DNA of 64,000 nucleotides from Platerodrilus igneus (taxonomy: Eukaryota; Arthropoda; Insecta; Coleoptera; Lycidae), in assembly GCA_036346225.1 (NCBI GenBank), contig JARFIW010001189.1, positions 1,772,392-1,836,391 of the forward strand. The letters run 5' to 3'. The notes under the pieces were generated by a model. It worked only from the letters and a program-made list of their open reading frames with translations. It was not told the DNA's origin and did no database searches. A program made the translations under genes and the position numbers. Shown here piece by piece: positions 10,781 through 21,300 of the stretch; within the stretch, counting starts at the first letter, position 1, and every line of letters starts with the position of its first letter.

Positions 10781-13337
10781 CAGTGTGTCCCAAATTGGAT
10801 GTATTAAATGGGTAACTTAGTTGTTATTAAAGATACAATAAAACTGTGTGCGCAGTCATGTGCCAACTTTTTGAGATCAATTCAATGGTGAAATCACAAA
10901 TGAGCGATCTTCTTTTGTTTTCGAGTTATAGCCAAAAATTGATATTTTTAACAATTCTATTAATTCGTATAACTCGTTTGGTTGCAAAAATATCCAAAAA
11001 TACTGTAATAGATTTTTATACGGTTTTTTACGTAGAATACAGTGGGGTACGCAAATATTTAATATTTATAATACTTTTGAGGTTATAATATAAACTTGCA
11101 TTTTTTTAAATGGAAACCACAATTGGTTGTCACTTTATTTAAAAGCTCTTTTGACAGCTTTTCAAAATATATAGTTTAGTATAATTATCTTTCAAATGGC
11201 CGAATTATTCCATGTTTTTGATATAATAAAATAATTTATTATATTGGTAATAAATAGTTGGCCGCATGAAACAAAAGGTAAACAAAAACGTCAATTGTTT
11301 GTATAACAAACGTCAACGAGCTTCAATCATATCTATTGCACATGCAATAAATTGTATTGTTAGTTTGTAAGTGAGGCATCAGTCTGTTACTAAATGGCAA
11401 AATTTGAAAATTACGAAAAATACGATATGCTAGTTGCATTTATTGAGTCTGCGAGAATTCCTCTATCAGTAAAAACTTTATATTTTAACAGGTAATTGTG
11501 TAACTAATAGCAAATAATATTACTATGTCGTTTGTAAATAATACAGATACCCTGAAAGACAACAACCTAATATTAACATGTTTAAAAGGATAGATAGTAA
11601 TTTACAACAGTTTGGCTGCTTTGCAAAACCTAGAACGTAACAGTATGCAGTTTTTAATGAAGAGCAAACTACTGTTTCAACCATAGCATGTGTGGAAATA
11701 AACCCAAGAACATCATGTAGGAAAATTGAAAAGGAAATGGGTGTTTAAATCAGCCGCTTCAAGAATATTGAAGCGTAATAAATATCGACCCTATAAAAAT
11801 AAAATTATACATAGTTTGTTTCGACGATTTTCAAAAAGGCGATTTTGTAAATGGTATCCCCGTAAATGTTCTGCTACTAACAATTTTGGAAATAACATTA
11901 TATGGTCTGATGAAGCACTTGCTGGTCGAATGAAAATACCTATCAAACATACGAGGCGTCAACAAAGCCGTTATGGTTTGAATATTTGTTGCTACATTGT
12001 TGATGGCAAATTTCAATACCATATTTTTGAAAACAATCATTTAGCTTGTCGCTATATTGAAATTTTGTATACCAACTTGCACGAATTACTGGAGGACATG
12101 CCTCTCGAAAAAGACAAAAGTGTGGTTCCAACAAGATGGTGCACCCCGCAGAACGCTATAATTACTCGTGATTATTTAAATAGAGAAGTAGACCATTATA
12201 TCTCAATAAATGGATGGGTACGTTTGGACCTGTTCAGTGGCCGCTTAGATCTCCTGACTTGTCGATATTGGACTAGTTCTTGTGGAATTTTTTGAAAGAG
12301 GAAATCTATAAAACCCAGAACCATAGTATTGAAGAGTTGCGGAATTCAATTGAAGCAGCGTTTCGTAAAGTTAAGGCGGTTTATTTATTAAATTCTATTA
12401 AGTCTTTAATAAAACGATGCGAACTTTGTTGAAGAGAGAATGGAGGCCAGTTTGAACAATATCTCTGAATTATCAGTAAATAAAACTATTGTAGTATTCC
12501 CATCTGTGTTATAGTGTTTTATATATATATATTATGTGTGAGGGTGTGTGTAGGTGAGGTTGTGTGTGGTTGTGTGCGCATGCGTGCGTGCATGCGTGGG
12601 CGCGTGCTTGTGTGTGTGTGTTTGTGAGGATATGAGGTGTGTGAGTATGTGTGTATTTGTGTATCCATACATGGATTATAGACTGTTTAAATGTGGATAG
12701 AGAGATATAATTTTCAATTTAAGATGTAGTTATATTAATTTTTGTAATATATGTAGTTATGATATTGTATTCTTCTAGCTTTCAAACTTTGTTGTTTAGA
12801 AATGTGGTGTGGTACAATAATAAACTCTTGTTTTGTGTTTACCTTTTGTTTCGCGGCCAACTATTTATCACCAATACAATAAATTATTTTATTATACCAA
12901 AACATTGAATAAATCGGCCATTTAGAAAAATAATTATACTAAACTATATATTTTGAAAAGCTGTCAAAAGAGCTTTTAAATAAAGCGACAACCGATTGTG
13001 GTTTCCATTTAAAAAAATGCAAGTTTATATTATAACCTCAAAAGTATTATAAATATTAAATATTTGCGTACGCCACTGTATTCTACGTAAAAAACTGTAT
13101 AAAAAACTATTACAGTATTTTTGGATATTTTTGCAACCAAACGAGTTATACGAATTAATAGAATTGTCAAAAATATCAATTTTTGGCTATAACTCGAAAA
13201 CAAAAGAAGATCGCTCATTTGTGATTTCACCATTGAATTGATCACAAAAAGTTGGCACATGACTGCGCACACAGTTTTATTGTATCTTTAATAACAACTA
13301 AGTTACCCATTTAATACATCCAATTTGGGACACACTG
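10781..13337 (+). mobile_element. Mariner-like element 1 with ~500-bp inverted repeats
   Basis: It begins CAGTGTGTCCC and ends GGGACACACTG, flanked by TA on both sides (10779-10780 and 13338-13339). The undisturbed sister LTR reads gacgatgtacatggaagc at 18589-18606, an empty site that proves a clean insertion with TA duplication. Inverted repeats are 10781-11285 and about 12838-13337. It carries one decayed transposase on the plus strand. Tc1/mariner (IS630) superfamily; long inverted repeats are unusual for classical mariners but occur in related insect families. Confidence 0.93.
11394..12433 (+). pseudogene. Transposase of mariner-like element 1 (broken)
   Basis: The start at 11394 gives MAKFENYEKYDMLVAFIES, an insect-type N-terminal helix-turn-helix resembling the DUF4817 domain. 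A probable intron (gtaattgtg...ataatacag, about 11493-11548) joins it to YPERQQPNINMF. The catalytic core continues as RILKRNKYRPYKN, then NNIIWSDEA (first Asp) in the 11726-12295 ORF. The second (QQDGAP) and third (RSPDLSILD) catalytic Asp motifs are present only in other frames, so there are at least two frameshifts plus early stops. It cannot encode an active enzyme as it stands. DDE/D transposases of this superfamily bind the inverted repeats and cut and paste at TA. Confidence 0.75.
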
Positions 13338-14020
13338 TACATGGAAGCTACGAGTGCAAGTAACCTTCAGGTAAATTATACTATTTTGTTTGAACTTTGA
13401 TATTTTTGTGTGTGTTGAATAACTTTATAATTGATTTACTCAAAATGGACAGTAGTGAAATTGTACTAACAATAATATTTTAATTTTAAGGTGAAATTTG
13501 CTTGTTTAAGTAGAAAGGGGTATTTAGTATTGATGTTCTGGATTATGATGAAAATTTAGGGTATGTCTTTGAGCTCAATTAGACGAACCTGGTTAATTAA
13601 CGTAAAGGGTGGTAGATGCTCCTTTGTACTCTGCATATATTGTTATAGTAATTAGTAGGCATCCTACAAGGACTTTAATTCTGGATGCACATTAAAATGA
13701 TAATAAATTTAATTTTGAAATTTTCCGATATTAAAATTTATGCTGAATATTAATTTTGAAATTTTAATGTATTGTGAATATTGATGTAAATAGAGTTGAC
13801 GTTGATGTTTGTGGTAGGAATGTGTTTGTTTTTTTTATGTATGAGGATGAAAGCTATCTAGAGGAGCAGCCGAGGCGATTAACAGAAGAAAGTCAATGGA
13901 CCAACACACAATAAGGTAATGAATAGCTTTTTGTAGGTTTCACAGCATTCTTGACGCCCAATTCGTGAGGCTCGATTCGAAAAGCGTAGTTCACGGATTT
14001 TGTAGGTTTCACAGCACTCT

Positions 14021-14040
14021 TGGCGACCCAAAAGTGAGGC
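14021..14040 (+). other. Primer-binding site of element 1
   Basis: TGGCGACCCAAAAGTGAGG lies immediately after the LTR. TGGCGACC is the start of tRNA-Arg-type primer sites in mdg1/412-like elements, but the rest differs, so the tRNA is not assigned. The identical sequence is at 32474 in element 2. Confidence 0.6.
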
Positions 14041-14160
14041 TCGAGTTCCAAATAAAATTTTTGTGAGTTTATTCCAGGAAACTGGCGATCTGAGAGAAAG
14101 AGTTTCTGTGTGTGTATAAATTTAAGAGTATTTTAGAGTGTGTGAGAGTGATTAGAACGT

Positions 14161-15522
14161 ATGCAGAGAAAAGAGTGGTTAAGGAGTCAAGGAGTGGAAA
14201 TTGGAAGTGACGATAGTGCATTGTGTGAGAAAATTTCGAAAATGGAAGAAGCTGGAGGCAGTAGAGATCAGTCGAGGACGGAATCAGGGGATCAAGGAAA
14301 CGAGATGATAATGAGGATGCTTGAAAGAATGAATGAGACGTTAAGTGGGGTTAGAGAGGACTCAAATCGAAAATTTGAGCAAATGAGTGAAGAATCGAAC
14401 AGGAAGTTAGAGGAGATTAGTCAGAAAATAGATAAGACGAATCAAGAAGTTTCAGAATTTAAAAATAGTTTTACCGTAAAAATGGGGGAGGTTGAAAATA
14501 GGGTTGAAAAAAATGAGCATGATATTACAGGTCTTCGACAGGAAATGGGACATTTAAGGTCCGAAGTACGCATTTTTTGTGAAGAAGAGATTAATGTAAA
14601 AATGACTGAAGTGACGGACTCATGTAGGGATCAGTTAGGCAGGGTAGAACGCGAAGTTAGTAGTATTAAATACAACATGTCAAATTTAACGGGGGATGGT
14701 CCCAGATTTTCTACAGGTGGAGTTTCATTGGACCAACACATGAAGTTTTATGGCGATAACAGGGTAAATCCACAAATTTTTATTAATAGTGTAAGAAATC
14801 TAGTGGGAAATTTATTTGACGAACAGACTAAACTGAATACGATAAAGGCTTTATTAAAGGACAATGCGGAAGCGTGGTACAATTTAGTAGGACAGGACAT
14901 AGACACCTACATGGACTTTGAGGACAGATTTTTAAAGCACTACTGGAGTGACCACAGACAAGACCAGGTACGAGACGACTTAATCACAGAGAAATTTAAG
15001 GGAGAATTTTCAGGAAGTAGGGAGCAATATGCTATACGCAAGTATAGCATAGCTAAGCAACTGAATCCACGACTGACGGACCGACAAATTATTAAGTATT
15101 TATCACGACACTTCGAGGTAGAAATAAGACAACACGTAGCACTACAGAACATAGTGAACAGAGAAATGTTTCTAGAATACTTGCAGAGGTACGACGACGT
15201 AAGTAGTGGACGACCTCGGGAAAATAGGGAAAGACAGATCAACACAGTTAGGTTTGACAATAGACGGGACAACTATGCTAGAAGGGGGAATAATTACGGA
15301 TACCAGCGACAGAATTGGGAACAGAGACGACCATACGTTAGGAGTAATAGTTTAGGAAGGGGACCTGCACCGAGACCGGAACCTACCAGAAGGAATAGTT
15401 CACCGGACATGAGGGGGACTGCTAACACAGACACGGAACGAGTGGAAACGCCTAGGACATACGCTGAGGTGACGGCTAGACCAGGACCGAGTAGGGAAAA
15501 CAGACCTGGACAGGATTTTTAG
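14161..15522 (+). CDS. gag: gag of element 1
   Basis: Intact 453-residue gag. Residues ~25-175 are a long charged coiled-coil-like region (repeated SNRKFEQ/SNRKLEE, then MGHLRSEVRIF). Residues ~190-345 are a capsid-like domain (LDQHMKFYGDNRVNPQIFI, NAEAWYNLVGQDIDTY, RQDQVRDDLITEKFKG). The C-terminal ~100 residues are Arg/Asn/Pro-rich with no CCHC knuckle. The start ATG at 14161 lies 120 bp after the primer site. The stop TAG lies in the run GATTTTTAG, where a -1 slip on the Ts would continue into the protease frame. Element 2 carries a broken copy (32616-33961). Confidence 0.85.
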   Translation: MQRKEWLRSQGVEIGSDDSALCEKISKMEEAGGSRDQSRTESGDQGNEMIMRMLERMNETLSGVREDSNRKFEQMSEESNRKLEEISQKIDKTNQEVSEFKNSFTVKMGEVENRVEKNEHDITGLRQEMGHLRSEVRIFCEEEINVKMTEVTDSCRDQLGRVEREVSSIKYNMSNLTGDGPRFSTGGVSLDQHMKFYGDNRVNPQIFINSVRNLVGNLFDEQTKLNTIKALLKDNAEAWYNLVGQDIDTYMDFEDRFLKHYWSDHRQDQVRDDLITEKFKGEFSGSREQYAIRKYSIAKQLNPRLTDRQIIKYLSRHFEVEIRQHVALQNIVNREMFLEYLQRYDDVSSGRPRENRERQINTVRFDNRRDNYARRGNNYGYQRQNWEQRRPYVRSNSLGRGPAPRPEPTRRNSSPDMRGTANTDTERVETPRTYAEVTARPGPSRENRPGQDF

Positions 15523-16562
15523 AATGCGACAGACCACTAGATTTCAGTGTAAATGTATATGAACATCCACGTGAATTTTTCAAAATTGAGGAGGAAGTAG
15601 AGCCAGAAACTGTAGAAAAATTATGTTTGCCAATCATTAATATAGAAATTTTTGAGAATAATGTAGAAGTATTACTTGATACAGGGGCAGAGGCGAGTTT
15701 AATATCGGAGGAATTCGTCAGCAAAATTAGGGATAAGGTTTGTGATAGAATTATGCCTATAAAGCGTAGCCATTTAGTAGCTCCAAATAAAAAGAAGTTT
15801 GCTGTAGTAAATAGTGTTGTGGTGCTTAGGATAGATATAGGAGGTTTAAGCTGTGAACAGGAGTTTGTAATTGTACCTGGACTGAAGTTTCAGAGCATTT
15901 TAGGTGTTGACTGTATGATGAAGTTAGGGGTTTTGATAGATATGGAACGGGAGGTAATAAGGATTAAGGATAAGGTAGTGCCATGGAAGGGCAGTTATGA
16001 AGTCACAGAGGATGACACGGGGTTTAGTATTAATGTAGTAGAGGTAGAGGATGATGAAGGTAAACAGATCAACACGATAAGATGTCCAGAGGATAGGATA
16101 GTAGAGGTTTAAGCTTTAGTACAAAAACATGCAGAATTAGTGGGGGTAGAAGCAACAGCAGCAGATCGGGAGCAGGTGAAGGCAGAATTATTTGTGATGA
16201 GGTTAAGTGGCAAGTTTGTTTTTAATAAAGTAGATTTAAGGAATTCATTCTGGCGGATTCCATTACATAAGAATTCTAGAAGGTACATAGGATTTTCCGT
16301 AGAGGGAAAAATCGATAATTGTAAAGTAGTATCGTTTGGTTTGTCGGCAGAAAGGAAAAAAATAGTAAGTGAGAAACAGACATGTGTAGGGACTGAAGAA
16401 GAAGCAATATTTAAGAGTCAGGATAATAGGGATAAGTTTATTGTATGTGAGATAACAGGGATGTTAAGTATAGATATAGAAGGGGGAGAAATAGGGATGA
16501 AGAGTATTAGGTTGGTGAGAAGAAAGACTTGGAGGGTCAAGAAGAGAGTTAGATTTAAATAA
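15522..16562 (+). pseudogene. pol: Protease plus truncated RT of element 1
   Basis: The -1 frame relative to gag is open from the gag end. Protease: VLLDTGAEASLISEEFV (active-site DTG) followed by SILGVDCMM. A stop at 16110-16112 (TAA where element 2 has CAA) breaks the frame, which then resumes as ELVGVEATAA. It then jumps directly to the RT motif-A region VDLRNSFWRIPLHKNSRRYI and GFSVEGK. The front of RT, the YxDD box, RNase H and integrase are missing. The last ~90 residues are basic and match nothing I recognise. Element 2 has the same fusion, so the deletion was inherited by transposition and did not arise locally. Confidence 0.75.
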
Positions 16563-17108
16563 CTTGATGAAAACAGAGGATAGAGATAGGTAAATTTTAG
16601 TATAGTTATAGAAAATAGAGCTGGGTATAGGATAAATACGGGAGATAGTTAGAAATAGGTATATAGGATGAGAAGGAAAAGTAAATGTAGGAAGAAAATA
16701 AGATAGGTTAAGTATAGATATTTCATATAAGATTAGTGGAGAGTTAGGAATAAAGTTAGGAATAGGATAGGTATATAGGATTAGGTAGGATGAAGTAAAG
16801 TATAGTGAAGATTAGTTAAAAGTTAGGAATAGGATAGGTATATAGGATGTATATAGGATTAGATGGATAAGTAGGATGAAGTTAGGGATAATTTCAGTTT
16901 ATAAAATTAGGTGAGAGTTAGGAATAGGATAGGGATATAGGGTAGGTGTAAATATTTTTTTTTGGATTGGAGACAAAGTAGGTAAGTTAGATAGATAAGG
17001 GTAGAGAGAGATAGGCAATTTTTTTTTCTAAATATTTTTTGGCAGTCTAAATGCTTTATATTTGCATTCAAATAAGTGGGATTATTTGTATTCAAATAGG
17101 GGGAAAAT
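16563..17108 (+). other. Purine-rich 3' internal region and polypurine tract of element 1
   Basis: Stop-rich and G/A-rich, with recurring aggaataggataggtatata units near 16747, 16828 and 16918. It ends with AAATAGGGGGAAAAT directly before the 3' LTR, a convincing polypurine tract. The same tail precedes the LTR of element 2 at 35438-35452. Confidence 0.7.
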
Positions 17109-19269
17109 ACTCATATTTAGACCAGGGTAGAAAATTAATGAATTACATAAAATAATTTTAATCACCGTGTATAAGGAATTTTATTAGATAATACGCGTTA
17201 TTAAAACCGTGAAGCATAAAAATTTATTAGTTTCAGTAAAAATAAGAGATTTAAATCATGTACAAGAAGCTTTATATCAAAAGAAACAGTATTAAAAAGC
17301 TCTACGTGTAATTTAATTATTCCTAATAAAGAAACAAATGGAAATTACGTGCAAAATTTATATTAATTAACCCTATTTTAAGTAACCGGTATTAAACAAA
17401 GTGTACACATAATAATTAATATTTAATTTGTATTCGCTAAAAATGAAAGGATAGAAGTCAATTTTAATTGGAGTTAATTAAACCATTATTAATAATAAGC
17501 ATAAAAGTCTGTGAAAATCCAGGATTATAATACCAGAAAATAAAGCTCTGAGAATTAATATTATGTTTGAACACCTGCGTAGTTTAAAAAGCTCATTCTG
17601 CGTAAATTTTGCAGATAATTAATGGTTACAAAGAATCTTGGAGAAACCGGGGCTTAATATTCACGGGAAGGCGCGATACGGGGTTATTTAACCCAGATAG
17701 TCCACATGGACTGAAAATAATCGATAATAAAGAATATCAATTTGCACCAATACGAACAGGTTAGAAAAGGAAAGAGAAAATGCGTCAGGCAAAGACACAT
17801 ATAGTAAAAGGCGGGATTTGAGCAACGTCACGAGGGTCACGATTGGTTGAAAACAAGATGCAAATATCAGAGGTAGAAACAACAATTTCTGTACAAAATT
17901 GATTAGTTATTCTCGGACATGTTTGCGTGCTGTGTGAGAATTTCTGATATTTTCAACTGGCGAGTGCAAAATTCGTAAAAACCGACGCGCGAGCTACGGA
18001 ATGGGAAACGAGAATGCGAAATTCTTTAGAATTGTCCATTTTGGGGAACAGACCGACAGACAGGCTAACCGCTATATATACCGAGGTGAATATAAACAAG
18101 CTCTCTTAGATCTTCGACTTGATTGAACGCGTTAAACAGTGCTTTTTAGTTTTCCGGTTTTAATATTAAATAATTTAAACAGTTTGCTCGAATATGTTTG
18201 TGATTTAAAACAGCTTGTTCTTTACGTGCTACAATAAATGTACTTTAGAGCACTTAGAAAAGAAGATACAAGGTAATAAAGTTTAGTATCACTGTACCAA
18301 TTGGTAAAAAAAAATTTACAACTACAAATATATACACAAAAGTAGGCAGTTTTGGCGTATATTGGTGAAAGTAGTATGAAGTTCTTTGTTATTTTTCGGG
18401 GGTATTAATACTTAAATGGTGCATAAACGTGTCTGGATCCACAAAACAAGGTTCAGATATACACAGATTAGTTCCGGAAAAGCCCTGAAACAACTTTAAA
18501 TAAATGGTGATGGAGAAAATTTTAAAGCGTTGAGAATCAGAAGCCATAAATATAACCCAGTTGGAATGGTGTAATTAACAAAGGGACGATGTACATGGAA
18601 GCTACGAGTGCAAGTAACCTTCAGGTAAATTATACTATTTTGTTTGAACTTTGATATTTTGTGTGTGTTGAATAACTTTATAATTGATTTACTCAAAATG
18701 GACAGTAGTGAAATTGTACTAACAATAATATTTTAATTTTAAGGTGAAATTTGCTTGTTTAAGTAGAAAGGGGTATTTAGTATTGATGTTCTGGATTATG
18801 ATGAAAATTTAGGGTATGTCTTTGAGCTCAATTAGACGAACCTGGTTAATTAACGTAAAGGGTGGTAGATGCTCCTTTGTACTCTGCATATATTGTTATA
18901 GTAATTAGTAGGCATCCTACAAGGACTTTAATTCTGGATGCACATTAAAATGATAATAAATTTAATTTTGAAATTTTCCGATATTAAAATTTATGCTGAA
19001 TATTAATTTTGAAATTTTAATGTATTGTGAATATTGATGTAAATAGAGTTGACGTTGATGTTTGTGGTAGGAATGTGTTTGTTTTTTTTATGTATGAGGA
19101 TGAAAGCTATCTAGAGGAGCAGCCGAGGCGATTAACAGAAGAAAGTCAATGGACCAACACACAATAAGGTAATGAATAGCTTTTTGTAGGTTTCATAGCA
19201 TTCTTGACGCCCAATTCGTGAGGCTCGATTCGAAAAGCGTAGTTCACGGATTTTGTAGGTTTCACAGCA

Positions 19270-19273
<4 letters not shown>
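17109..19273 (+). repeat. 3' LTR of element 1
   Basis: Full 2165-bp copy without the DNA transposon. It carries the TATA box at 18073-18080 and the empty transposon site at 18589-18606. It ends at a (TA)n tract (19274-19315). Confidence 0.93.
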
Positions 19274-19317
<44 letters not shown>

Positions 19318-20378
19318 CTTGCAGATAACTGTGTTCGCGATTCAATAACTACTATTTGTTATTTTTTAAAAAAGAGAATGAAAAATTGATGCAATCAGTC
19401 TGTCTGCCTTTGACCATTTTTTTCAACGTAGCATACGTGTGGACGCGTTTTGAAGTCATACCGGCCTATGTGTATTTGTAACCTCTAAACAAAAGTAAAA
19501 ACATAAATCAGAATCCACTTTAATTAAATACAGCATCCTTTATACAATTGACTTAGATGTGATATTATGAATCTGACCTACTTTATAACGTCTCGCTAGA
19601 GAACCGAATTCAAAACAGCTCCACATTTTTTCTGCACGCACCTACATTTTTCCAATGTAGCATACGTGTGTGTGTGTGTGGATATGTTTGTGTATTTGCA
19701 GCCTCTAAACAAAAGTAAAAGACAAATCAAAATCCACTTTAATGAAATACAATCGATTTAGATGCGATATTTTGCATCTGACCTACTTCATAACGTCTCG
19801 CTAGAGAACTGAATTCAAAACAGCTCCACATTTTTTCTGCATGCACCTACATTTTTTCAACGTAGCATACTCGTACCGGCCTATGTGTATTTGCAGCCTC
19901 TAAACAACAGTAAAAAACATAAATCAAAATCCACTTTAATTAAACAAAATTGACTTGAATGCGATATTTTGCATCTGACCTACTTTATAACTTCTCGCTA
20001 GAAAACCGAATTCAAAACAGCTCCACATTTTCTCTGCACTTACATTTTGCAACGTAGCATACTTGTGTTATGAAGTCACACACGTATCTTCCATTGAAAG
20101 TAATATAAAGCCGGTCTGACTTCAAAACGTGTCCACGCGTTCCTTAAATGCAAGACGTAATTGAAAATCGTTAACAAGAGCCAAGCTTCAGTAGTATAAC
20201 ATCATCATCTAAACAATTAGGCTAGATAGCTCAATTGGTTAGAGCACTGATCCGGAAAATCAAAGGTTGCAGGTTCATGTCCTGCTGTAGCCGTTCTTTT
20301 AGTGGTTTTCAATTACTAGTTCGATTTGAAATGGTAATTCAACTTTAAATACAAAGTTGGGTTTTCATTTCATCTTAA

Positions 20379-20421
<43 letters not shown>

Positions 20422-21300
20422 CTTGCAGATAACTGTGTTTGCGATTTAATAACTACGACTTGTTATTTTTTAAAATCGAGAATGAGAAATTGATGCAATC
20501 AGTTTGTCTGCCTTTGGCCATTTTTTTCAACGTAGCATACGTGTATACACGTTTTGAAGTCAAACCGGCCTATGTGTATTTGCAGCCTCTAAACAAAAGT
20601 AAATACATAAATCAGAATCCAATTTAATTAAATACAGCATTCTTTATACAATTGACTTAAATGTGATATTATGAATCTGACCTACATTTATAACTTCTCG
20701 CTAGAGAACCGTATTCAAAACAGCTCCACATTTTTTGCATGCACTTACATTTTTTCAATGTAGCATACGTGTGGACACGTTTGTGTATTTGCAGCCTCTA
20801 AACAAAAGTAAAAAACATAAATCAGAATCCACTTTAATTTTGCATCTGACCTACTTTATAACGTTTCGCTAGAGAACTGAATTCAAAACAGCTCCACATT
20901 TTTTACGTGCACCTACATTTTTCAACGTAGCATACGCATACCGGCCTATGTGTATTTGCAGCCTATAAACAAAAGTAAAAAACATAAATCGGAATCTACT
21001 TTAATTAAACACAATTGACTTGAATGCGATATTTTGCATCTGATCTACTTTATAACTTCTCGCTAGAAAACCGAATTTAAAACAGCTCCACATTTTCTCT
21101 GCACGCACTTTAAACGTAGCATACGTGTGTTTTGAAGTCACACGCGTATGTTCCATTGAAAGTAATATAAAGCCGGTCTGACTTCAAAACGTGTCCACAC
21201 GTATTTTACATTGAAAGTATATAAGGCCGGTCTGGCTTCAAAACGGTGTGCGCGTATGTCACATGGAAAAACATACGCGTACACCGTTTTGAAGTCAGAC
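19274..21300. repeat. Right part of the satellite-like array, with (TA)n tracts
   Basis: Two larger blocks (about 19274-20190 and 20383-21260) each start with a (TA)n tract followed by tttcttgcagataactgtgt. Each then holds three or four diverged units of roughly 160-230 bp containing gcctctaaacaaaagtaaa, ctgacctactttataac, and cagctccacattttt plus gtagcatacgtgtg. Both end in short inverted pieces around ccggtctgacttcaaaac. 21224-21305 is itself a near-perfect hairpin (gccggtctggcttcaaaacg against cgttttgaagtcagaccggc). Confidence 0.75.
20220..20293 (+). tRNA. tRNA-like sequence, probable pseudogene or SINE head
   Basis: 74 nt fold as a cloverleaf: acceptor GGCTAGA/TGTAGCC (one mismatch), D stem GCTC/GAGC perfect, anticodon stem CTGAT/ATCAA (4 of 5), T stem GCAGG/CCTGC perfect. 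Box A is near consensus (TAGCTCAATTGG). Box B (GGTTCATGTCC) has one deviation. The loop CCGGAAA lacks the invariant T33, so the formal GGA anticodon is not trustworthy, and there is no long variable arm as tRNA-Ser would need. TTCTTTT follows, a possible Pol III stop. It lies between the two satellite blocks. Confidence 0.5.

Larger units (their letters stand above)
9298..14020 (+). repeat. 5' LTR of element 1 (split by a DNA transposon)
   Basis: It starts ACTCATATTTAGACC after a (TA)n tract and ends CACAGCACTCT directly before the primer site. 10781-13337 plus one TA is a transposon insertion. The last ~150 bp contain two tandem copies of a unit, tttgtaggtttcacagca then a primer-site-like tail ending gtgaggctcga. 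Confidence 0.9.
9298..19273 (+). mobile_element. Element 1: Ty3/gypsy-like LTR retroelement with 2.16 kb LTRs
   Basis: Layout on the plus strand: 5' LTR 9298-14020 (interrupted by mariner-like element 1), primer site 14021, gag 14161-15522, a protease/RT remnant to 16562, a purine-rich tail, polypurine tract ending at 17108, 3' LTR 17109-19273. The internal part is only 3.09 kb and lacks the RT catalytic box, RNase H and integrase, so the element is non-autonomous. Without the transposon the 5' LTR is 2164 bp against 2165 bp for the 3' LTR. By eye I see about seven substitutions and several one-base homopolymer indels between them, so insertion is recent. Both outer ends abut (TA)n. Family placement rests on the gag, DTGA protease and RT motif A. 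Confidence 0.9.

Noticed and set aside
12530..12665. Gene-like or regulatory GT-rich segment
   Set aside because: Degenerate (TG)n simple sequence inside mariner-like element 1; no further structure.
13030..13272. 80-residue ORF matching the one at 10846-11088
   Set aside because: The two ORFs lie in the two inverted repeats of mariner-like element 1 and match because those repeats match. No family resemblance and no sign of selection.
20220..20293. Functional tRNA-Ser by its formal GGA anticodon
   Set aside because: No long variable arm, T33 replaced, mismatches in two stems; kept only as a tRNA-like sequence.
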